Shown: piece by piece, positions 4,780 to 10,348 of the stretch
Layout of the letters: each line of letters starts with the position of its first letter
Position numbering within the stretch: the stretch's first letter is position 1
Origin: Armatimonadota bacterium
Lineage (GTDB): Bacteria; Armatimonadota; Armatimonadia; Armatimonadales; Armatimonadaceae
NCBI GenBank assembly: GCA_014379275.1
Contig: JACMMA010000154.1
Location: 1 to 10,348 of the forward strand
DNA length: 10,348 bases
Reading direction: 5' to 3'
The notes under the pieces: generated by a model
Databases searched by the model: none
The model's input: only the letters and a program-made list of their open reading frames with translations
What the model was told of the DNA's origin: nothing
Program-made: the position numbers and the translations under genes

Positions 4780-6672
4780 CTACCCGCTCACCGGTAATCC
4801 CCGTTCTACCCGATCGGCGAGTAGGGCGTCAAGGAAGCGGACTAAAACCGGGACCATGATCAGGAGTCCCGCTGCGACGCCTCCGTCGTTGAACAGAAAC
4901 GCGACGATTGCACCCGAGATCGCTGCCGGGACGACGGCGGATCGTAATCCCAGTGCTCGCGGAAGCCCGCCTTCCGTCAGGCGCCGCACACCGAAGCCGA
5001 TAAGAACCATAGCGATAATCGTCATCAACGTCCACGGCGACAGGAAAAGGGACGCATTCATCGCAACCTTTCGCAAGGCGAGATCGGCGAGCGCACCGAC
5101 TCCCGACGCCGTTTCCCCGGTAGCCACCGCCGCTCCGACGTGGGAGCGGGTGGAACCGGGTTGCAATCGGTCTAACAGGGCGAACACGGCGGTCACGACG
5201 ATGGACAGCGCAAACGCCGCCGCGACATATCGCCGCTTCAAACCGTCTTTGCGCTTCGCGAAAAGGAGTGCCGCGAACGCCGTTGTCGCAGCGAGCGTGC
5301 CGCCCGCGTCCGCGCCGAAGTAGGGCAATCCGACCGCACAAACGACGACGACCCCGAGCCACCACGGCGCAACACACGCGAGAGCCGCACCGAGTAGTAG
5401 GCCGAACCATTCGTTTCCGATACCGTAGAACCGGATGCCGGTCAGTGTCGACGCCGAAAGGAGGGAACGCTCGACAAGCCGGGTGTGCAAAACCGCGTCT
5501 CCGACTACCGCCAGAACAAGACCGTAAAAAAGCACGATCAGCGGTTCTGTCCCGAAACGGGATGCCGCGAAATGGGAAGCAACGGCGATGGAAACGGCGA
5601 TAGCGGCGAGAGCCGCACCGTACGATAGTGGGGTTTGCGGCGCGATCACGCCGACCGCAAGTAATGCCGGGAGTACGCCCGCCGCCGTCAGGAGCAGAAA
5701 CCGAGCGGTGAAATGCCATTTTCGAGAATCGCTTCGTAGCGCAAAAAGCGCGAACAGGCACGACACCCCGGCGAAAATACCGTAGCCTGCCAGAACCGGC
5801 GTCGTCGCCCGCGCCGCCGCGTTCGTTTGTCGGTCGAGCGCGTCCAATATCCCCCAAACGTCGCGGCTGGCACCGGCGCGCACCGGCTGTCCCGCCGCGC
5901 CGGGGATCGTAATTCCGTACAACTCGGTGATTGTAGGGGCGATGTCCACATTCGCGACCAGACCGGGGGTGCGCGTCGTCGGCGAGGTGAGCAGACTCCC
6001 TGGCTCAATGCCCGGACCGACCGCGATAAGAAGTCCCAGGCGACGATAAGGTGCTCCGCCAGAAATCTCCGAGGTAGAGGGGACCGCGACATAGATTCGG
6101 CGTTTAGCGAATGCGTTTCGGTCAAGAAGTACTCGAAAATAGTGGTTGACCTTGCCGGACGCTACATCTTGGTCGGGCAACTTTTCGATGAAAAGAGAAG
6201 CCTTCGTGTTGTAGGGTAAAAATGAAGTCTCGTCGTCCGACCTTACGGCGACAAGCCAGGCCTCTAAGCCTCCCCTGCCGCCAATATCTAAGCGTTCTCG
6301 GCGCAGAGCATCCCCCAATGCACCGATTTTAGATGCGCGGTTCGATACATCCGGCTGAAAATCGCGCAATTCTGTCTGACCATAAAATTGAGGGGGGGCA
6401 GCCATCCGCTCCCCCGCGCCCACGGACAGGTACGCGGCATTCCGATTGAAGTCGCCCCAGACCCGGTTATGAAGCAATGCGACTCCTCCGCGTTCCGCCA
6501 GTTGTCGTAACGCAGGAAGCTTTCCGCCCGGTTTCAGGTCATCGATTGTGACGCCAGAAATCAGGACGAGAACGGCTTTCGGCTTGTCGGCGGCGTGTGC
6601 GGGGTGGGGAAGTGTGAAAAGAAGGGTGAGGGCGAGGAGCGTGATGAGAAGGGTCGCGCGTCCTGCCCTCAC
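4780..6672 (-). CDS. Uncharacterised membrane protein: signal peptide, alkaline-phosphatase-like ectodomain, about ten membrane segments
   Basis: The preferred start is GTG 6672-6670, one base after the alaS stop, giving 630 residues that open with a textbook signal peptide (residues 1-27, cleavage after PAHA). Longer frames reach back into alaS and encode an Arg-rich stretch, so they were rejected. Residues about 31-265 resemble the alkaline phosphatase superfamily in outline (AVLVLISGVTIDDL; GLLIAVGPGIEPGS; LVANVDIAPTITELYGI at about 238-254). The Asp-Gly normally at the first metal site is Ser-Gly, so hydrolytic activity is doubtful. Residues about 293-618 hold roughly ten hydrophobic segments with polar motifs between them: RFYGIGNEWFG (414-424), GADAGGTLAATTAF (453-466), TRSHVGAA (508-515) and FNDGGVAAG (594-602). 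I know of no assigned function. Its place between alaS and ruvX-mltG allows an envelope role, but this is inference. Confidence 0.75.
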   Translation of the reverse strand: MRAGRATLLITLLALTLLFTLPHPAHAADKPKAVLVLISGVTIDDLKPGGKLPALRQLAERGGVALLHNRVWGDFNRNAAYLSVGAGERMAAPPQFYGQTELRDFQPDVSNRASKIGALGDALRRERLDIGGRGGLEAWLVAVRSDDETSFLPYNTKASLFIEKLPDQDVASGKVNHYFRVLLDRNAFAKRRIYVAVPSTSEISGGAPYRRLGLLIAVGPGIEPGSLLTSPTTRTPGLVANVDIAPTITELYGITIPGAAGQPVRAGASRDVWGILDALDRQTNAAARATTPVLAGYGIFAGVSCLFALFALRSDSRKWHFTARFLLLTAAGVLPALLAVGVIAPQTPLSYGAALAAIAVSIAVASHFAASRFGTEPLIVLFYGLVLAVVGDAVLHTRLVERSLLSASTLTGIRFYGIGNEWFGLLLGAALACVAPWWLGVVVVCAVGLPYFGADAGGTLAATTAFAALLFAKRKDGLKRRYVAAAFALSIVVTAVFALLDRLQPGSTRSHVGAAVATGETASGVGALADLALRKVAMNASLFLSPWTLMTIIAMVLIGFGVRRLTEGGLPRALGLRSAVVPAAISGAIVAFLFNDGGVAAGLLIMVPVLVRFLDALLADRVERGLPVSG

Positions 6673-6673
6673 C

Positions 6674-9310
6674 CTACCCAACCGCCCCAACCAGCACCGC
6701 CTCCGCCGCCGCCAGTGCCTCAGCAATCTTGCTGGCGTCCTTGCCGCCCGCCTGGGCGAAGTCGGGGCGTCCGCCACCGCCGCCGCCCGCCGTGGTCGCT
6801 GCCGCTTTTACCAGGTTACCGGCGTGTGCCCCCGCCGCGACCGCGTCTTTCGATGCTTTCACGACGAACAAGGCTTTGCCGTCGGTGTTCGCGGCTAACA
6901 GGACCACGCCGGAGCCCATGCGGTTCAGTACGTCGTCCGCCAAACCGGATAAGGCTTGCCCGTCGGCGATCCCTTCCGCCTGCGTGATGATGGCTTTGAC
7001 GGTGCCGATGGTCTTCGCCGTTTCCACGAGCGATGCCGCCTGATTCCCGGACTGTGCCTGTCGCTGTTTGGCGAGTTCGGCTTTCAGGGATTTCAGTTCC
7101 GCCTGCAGTTTCTCGACCGCTTCCGGCGCGGCGTCCGACTTCACGCCGAGGAGTTGCGCGACCTGTTTCAGTGTCTCAGCGCTCGCCTTGTCGAACGATT
7201 CCGCGCCGCGCCCGGTGAATGCTTCGATGCGCCGCACGCCCGCCGCCGCCGATCCTTCGGAAACCAAACGGAACAGCCCGATGTTTGCGGCGTTCTGTAC
7301 GTGCGTCCCGCCGCAAAACTCGCGCGAGTATTCTCCGCCGACGGAAACGACGCGTACCACATCACCGTACTTTTCGCCGAACAACATCATCGCGCCCAGG
7401 TTACGTGCCTCGTCTATCGGCAGTTCCCTGATCTCGACCGGCAGACCGTCAAGGATCGCTCCGTTGACGCGGGCCTCGACTTCCTTAATCTGCTCTGGCG
7501 TCAGGGATTGCCCGTGCGCGAAGTCGAATCGTAACCGATCCGGCGCGACGAGCGAACCCTTTTGCTGAACGTGCGTTCCCAATTCGTGGCGCAACGCTTC
7601 GTGCAGTAGGTGCGTCGCGGTATGGTTACGCTGGATGTCGGCGCGGCGCGACTCCGTCACGGTCGCCGTCACCCCGTCTCCGACCGACACGGTGCCGTCC
7701 GAAACCGTCGCCCGGTGGAAATACAAGCCGTTTTGCTTCTTCGTGTCGGTAACGGAAACCACGAACGTCGTGCCGCGCAACGTACCCGCGTCGCCTACCT
7801 GCCCCCCGGCTTCGGCGTAGAATGGCGTGTCGTCGAGAAGTACGTCGACGACTTGCCCCTCGGTCGCCGTCTCGACCGGTTTACCGTCTGCGATCAAGCC
7901 GAGGATTCGGGAGGAGGAAGTCGTTTCCGTGTAGCCGACAAATTTCGTCAGCGGCAGGGAGCGGAGCAGTTCCTTGAGATCTTCATCCCCCGTCACCCAG
8001 GTCGCCTTGCTCCCCTTGCCGGAAGCGGTCGCATGAACCGTTTCCGCCGTCTCGTAGGAGGCGCGATCAACCACGATACCGCGCTCCGCCGCGACTTCCT
8101 GTGTTACCTCGAACGGCAGACCGTTCGTCTGGTAGAGGTCGAACGCTTCCTCGCCAGAAATCGCGCCGCGTTCTAGAAGTTCATCCAGCAGCGACAAGCC
8201 CCGTTTCAGCGTGTTGCGAAACTGGGTTTCCTCGGTGCGCACCTGCCCCAGAATATAGTCGAGCCGGTCGGTCAGTTCCGGGTAAGCGTCCTTCATCACT
8301 CCCACGACCGTGGGAACGGCGCGGTCTAAAAACGGTTCGTCCGTAAAGCCGAGTGTGCGAATACCCGCGACGATAGCACGGCGCATCAGTCGGCGCAGAA
8401 CATAGCCACGCCCGGTCCGGTCCGGCGTGACGCCGTCGGCGATCAGGAATGTCGTCGCGCGGGTGTGGTCGGCGATCCGGCGGAACGCGATGTCCACCGG
8501 CGCGTCGGGCATCGATGTATAAGTTTTCCCCGACAGATTTTCCAGGTCCGCGATCACCGGGCGTAGCAAATCGGTCTCGAACGGACCCGACAGGCGGTTG
8601 ATCGCCGCCGCCGTGCGGTCCAGACCCATCCCGGTGTCGATATTTTTCTTCGGGAGAGGTATCAGTTGGTACGCGTCGCCCTCGCCCTGCCCGGTGAACT
8701 GCGTGAACACGAGGTTCCAGATTTCCAGCCAGCGAGTTCCCTCGCCATCCCATTCGGCGTCGAACGGCTCGTCCGGCTTCGTGTCGAAGAATATCTCGCT
8801 ACACGGCCCGCACGGTCCCTGCGACTTCGTCTTGATAGCGTTGGAGGGCCAGTAGTTCGTCTTCTCCCCGAGGCGCGTTACACGCTCCCTAGGCAGTCCA
8901 CACACCTCGTGCCACAGACGGAACGCTTCGTCGTCGTCTTGAAAAATGGTGACGCGCAAATCTTTCGGGTCGAGTTTCAACACCTCGGTCAGAAACTCCC
9001 ACGCCCACGTGACCGCCTCGACCTTGAAATAATCGCCGAACGCGAAGTTGCCGAGCATTTCGAAAAAGGTACAATGCGACGTGTCGCCAATGTCCTCGAT
9101 GTCGTTGGTGCGTAGGCACTTCTGGGATGTAGTGAGGCTGTTCCGGGGCGGCGTGGCGCGGTCCTCGAAGTAGGCTTTGAACGGCACCATCCCGGCGACG
9201 GTGAAAAGGAGGGTCGGGTCGTCGGTCACGAGGGAATCGCTCGGAAGACGGAGTGCCCCCTTGCTTTCAAAAAATTGCAGATATTTCTGGCGTAATTCGC
9301 GGGCTAACAT
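6674..9310 (-). CDS. alaS: Alanyl-tRNA synthetase
   Basis: The protein has 878 residues, about the length of E. coli AlaRS (876). It opens MLARELRQKYLQFFESKGA and continues with class II synthetase motifs (RTNDIEDIGDTSHCTFFEMLGNF; GRGYVLRRLMRRA). Next comes the editing domain with its zinc site, NHTATHLLHEAL (H563, H567) and FCGGTHV (C666, H670). A coiled-coil stretch (about 725-755) leads to the C-Ala domain with the glycine run and RPDFAQAGG. AlaRS charges tRNA-Ala, recognising the G3-U70 pair, and clears mischarged Ser and Gly. The tRNA-Ala in this window carries that pair. All core motifs are present and the gene looks intact. The start codon lies about three bases from the predicted transcription start, and no T-box is visible upstream. 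It is the first gene of an operon with the membrane protein, ruvX and mltG. Confidence 0.98.
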   Translation of the reverse strand: MLARELRQKYLQFFESKGALRLPSDSLVTDDPTLLFTVAGMVPFKAYFEDRATPPRNSLTTSQKCLRTNDIEDIGDTSHCTFFEMLGNFAFGDYFKVEAVTWAWEFLTEVLKLDPKDLRVTIFQDDDEAFRLWHEVCGLPRERVTRLGEKTNYWPSNAIKTKSQGPCGPCSEIFFDTKPDEPFDAEWDGEGTRWLEIWNLVFTQFTGQGEGDAYQLIPLPKKNIDTGMGLDRTAAAINRLSGPFETDLLRPVIADLENLSGKTYTSMPDAPVDIAFRRIADHTRATTFLIADGVTPDRTGRGYVLRRLMRRAIVAGIRTLGFTDEPFLDRAVPTVVGVMKDAYPELTDRLDYILGQVRTEETQFRNTLKRGLSLLDELLERGAISGEEAFDLYQTNGLPFEVTQEVAAERGIVVDRASYETAETVHATASGKGSKATWVTGDEDLKELLRSLPLTKFVGYTETTSSSRILGLIADGKPVETATEGQVVDVLLDDTPFYAEAGGQVGDAGTLRGTTFVVSVTDTKKQNGLYFHRATVSDGTVSVGDGVTATVTESRRADIQRNHTATHLLHEALRHELGTHVQQKGSLVAPDRLRFDFAHGQSLTPEQIKEVEARVNGAILDGLPVEIRELPIDEARNLGAMMLFGEKYGDVVRVVSVGGEYSREFCGGTHVQNAANIGLFRLVSEGSAAAGVRRIEAFTGRGAESFDKASAETLKQVAQLLGVKSDAAPEAVEKLQAELKSLKAELAKQRQAQSGNQAASLVETAKTIGTVKAIITQAEGIADGQALSGLADDVLNRMGSGVVLLAANTDGKALFVVKASKDAVAAGAHAGNLVKAAATTAGGGGGGRPDFAQAGGKDASKIAEALAAAEAVLVGAVG

Positions 9311-9319
9311 AGTACAAAC

Positions 9320-9349
9320 AGTATACGGCGCGAGGGCGGTTTTGGTAAA
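9320..9349 (-). promoter_or_regulatory. alaS operon promoter, placing the transcript start at the start codon
   Basis: On the minus strand TTTACC (9349-9344, 4 of 6) is followed after 18 bases by TATACT (9325-9320, 5 of 6 to TATAAT). With the usual spacing, transcription starts near A9313, three bases before the alaS ATG (9310). The mRNA would be leaderless or nearly so, with no room for a Shine-Dalgarno sequence. Confidence 0.6.
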
Positions 9350-9355
9350 GGCGGA

Positions 9356-9522
9356 TTCGGGGATTGTAAACCTCCGGCGGAAGCGAAGCGCTTGGGTTGC
9401 CTTCGGCTTGCGTTCCCTGCGGGAACCGGACGGTCAAACGGGACCGCCGGACGAGTCCGGCAAATCCGTTTCCGAAGGCAGCCCAAGCGCTTCGCTTCCG
9501 CCGGAGGTTTACAATCCCCGAA
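9356..9522. repeat. Long palindromic element with 51-bp arms between htrA and alaS
   Basis: The arms 9356-9406 and 9472-9522 are inverted copies that match at 50 of 51 positions; the only mismatch is T9397 against G9481. The 65-nt centre (9407-9471) holds three further small palindromes: GTTCCC-TGC-GGGAAC (9412-9426), CGGTC-6 nt-GACCG (9431-9446) and GCCGGAC-GA-GTCCGGC (9446-9461). Each arm also contains small hairpins (AAGCG-AAG-CGCTT; GCC-TTC-GGC). It begins 7 bases past the htrA stop, ends before the alaS promoter, and fills most of the intergenic gap. No T run follows either arm, so it is not a standard intrinsic terminator. Possible identities are a REP/BIME-like or MITE-like repeat, a structured RNA, or a hairpin that protects transcript ends. 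No other copy was noticed in the window. Confidence 0.85.
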
Positions 9523-9528
9523 CCAAAA

Positions 9529-10348
9529 TCACTCCATCTCCTCAGGCACCAGATGTACGATCTCTTGCTCGCCCGTTCGCCGAAACACCGTCACCGGGAC
9601 GCGGACGCCGACCCGCTCGTCGGTCAGGAGGCGGTGCAGGTCCTCGATCCCGGCGATGGGGTTTCCGTCCAGCGCGATGATCACGTCGCCCTCCTTGAGC
9701 GCGGAGCGGTATGCCGGGCTGTTCGGCGTGATCTGCGCGACCAAAATGCCGGACTTCGGACCGTCTTTCCCGGCGAAGCGGCGGGGCAGGTCGACGTTCT
9801 GACCCGCGACGCCGATGACCGAGCGGCGGATGCGCCCGTCCTTTATCAGCTTCCCCGCGACCCATTTCGCCGTGTTGATCGCGGTCGCGAAGCAGATCCC
9901 CTGCGCCGCAGAAATGATTGCGGTGTTGACGCCGATCACCTGACCGCGGCTGTCGACGAGCGGACCGCCGGAGTTGCCGGGGTTCAGCGCGGCGTCGGTC
10001 TGGATCACATTGTCGAGCATACGCCCCCCGTAAGATGGCAGCGACCGACCGAGCGCGGAAACCACGCCCGCCGTGACCGACGTTTGGAAGCCGAACGGGT
10101 TGCCGATAGCGACCGCCACCTGCCCGACGCGCACCGTCGCCGAATCCGCGAGACGTGCGGCATGCAGATGGGGCGCGTCCACGCGGATCACGGCAAGATC
10201 CGTGTGCGGGTCATCGCCGATTAGCTCGGCGCTGAAGCGACGGCCGTCGCCGAGCGCGACCGACAGTGACGCGTTCCCGCCGCCCCCACGGACGACATGG
10301 CTATTGGTCAAAATATAGCCGTCCGGGGTAAGTACGAATCCCGACCCA
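9529..10348 (-). CDS. HtrA/DegP-type serine protease with PDZ domain (5' end outside window)
   Basis: The frame is open to the window edge and gives 272 C-terminal residues, beginning GSGFVLTPDGYILTNSHVV. The trypsin-like catalytic triad is complete: H17 in TNSHVV, D50 in HTDLAVI and S126 in NPGNSGGPLVD (numbering from the first visible residue). A single PDZ domain follows (about 175-265, with SGILVAQITPNSPAYRSALKEGDVIIALDG and GIEDLHRLL), then a short tail ending in TGA. HtrA proteases degrade or refold damaged proteins outside the cytoplasmic membrane. The N-terminal signal or anchor and the promoter lie beyond the window. The visible length allows only one PDZ domain after the protease, as in DegS or the smaller HtrA types. 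It lies upstream of alaS on the same strand, but the palindromic element and the alaS promoter separate them. Confidence 0.95.
   Translation of the reverse strand, partial: GSGFVLTPDGYILTNSHVVRGGGGNASLSVALGDGRRFSAELIGDDPHTDLAVIRVDAPHLHAARLADSATVRVGQVAVAIGNPFGFQTSVTAGVVSALGRSLPSYGGRMLDNVIQTDAALNPGNSGGPLVDSRGQVIGVNTAIISAAQGICFATAINTAKWVAGKLIKDGRIRRSVIGVAGQNVDLPRRFAGKDGPKSGILVAQITPNSPAYRSALKEGDVIIALDGNPIAGIEDLHRLLTDERVGVRVPVTVFRRTGEQEIVHLVPEEME

Noticed and set aside
6673..6777. Longer N-terminus of the membrane protein starting inside alaS
   Set aside because: The extra 35 residues are Arg-rich shadow translation of the alaS C-terminus. Starting at GTG 6672 gives a clean signal peptide. TTG at 6681 is a possible alternative.
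9356..9522. CRISPR array or insertion sequence
   Set aside because: There are only two arms, in inverted orientation, with no spacers in series. There is no transposase gene and no evident target-site duplication at the ends.
9311..9528. T-box leader for alaS
   Set aside because: The predicted promoter lies downstream of the palindromic element, so the element is not in the alaS transcript. No T-box core like AGGGTGGNACCGCG is present on the minus strand, although GGCGGTCCCG looks faintly similar.
9397..10224. Long plus-strand open frame of 275 codons
   Set aside because: It lies antisense to the htrA gene, whose protein has clear catalytic motifs. Its product is Arg/Asp-rich without recognisable features, as expected for a GC-rich shadow frame.

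Overview
The window reads as ordinary bacterial chromosome of moderately high GC, densely packed with housekeeping genes, almost all on the minus strand. The lineage cannot be fixed from sequence alone. The linked alaS, ruvX (yqgF) and mltG genes, a lipoprotein foldase, rare Shine-Dalgarno sequences and a CGC-anticodon tRNA-Ala fit a deep-branching group such as Armatimonadota or another Terrabacteria lineage. That placement is an inference of low confidence.

Layout from left to right. Bases 1-258 (+) hold the 3' end of a protein-L-isoaspartate methyltransferase gene (pcm). It converges, with overlapping stop codons, on a two-gene minus-strand unit: an M42 metallo-aminopeptidase followed by a pterin-4a-carbinolamine dehydratase, joined by an ATGA overlap. 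Next, on the plus strand, is a single tRNA-Ala(CGC) with its own promoter, and a bidirectional hairpin terminator that also serves the gene facing it. That gene is a minus-strand lipoprotein of the SurA/PrsA foldase class, preceded by a long leader that contains promoter-like and palindromic sites.

Bases 3214-9310 (-) look like one operon, transcribed from a promoter that almost touches the alaS start codon: alaS, an uncharacterised protein with a phosphatase-like ectodomain and many membrane segments, ruvX, then mltG. The junctions are 1 bp, 46 bp and a 4-base overlap. The operon joins translation (AlaRS), rRNA processing or recombination (RuvX) and control of peptidoglycan strand length (MltG). 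The membrane protein is the only member without a known role.

Between alaS and the next gene upstream, a truncated HtrA/DegP-type serine protease (9529 to the window end, -), lies a 167-bp inverted-repeat element. It has 51-bp arms that match at 50 positions, and a 65-nt centre with three further small palindromes. This is the most unusual non-coding structure in the window. I found no CRISPR array, transposase, phage gene or defence system. The best leads are the palindromic element and the membrane protein.
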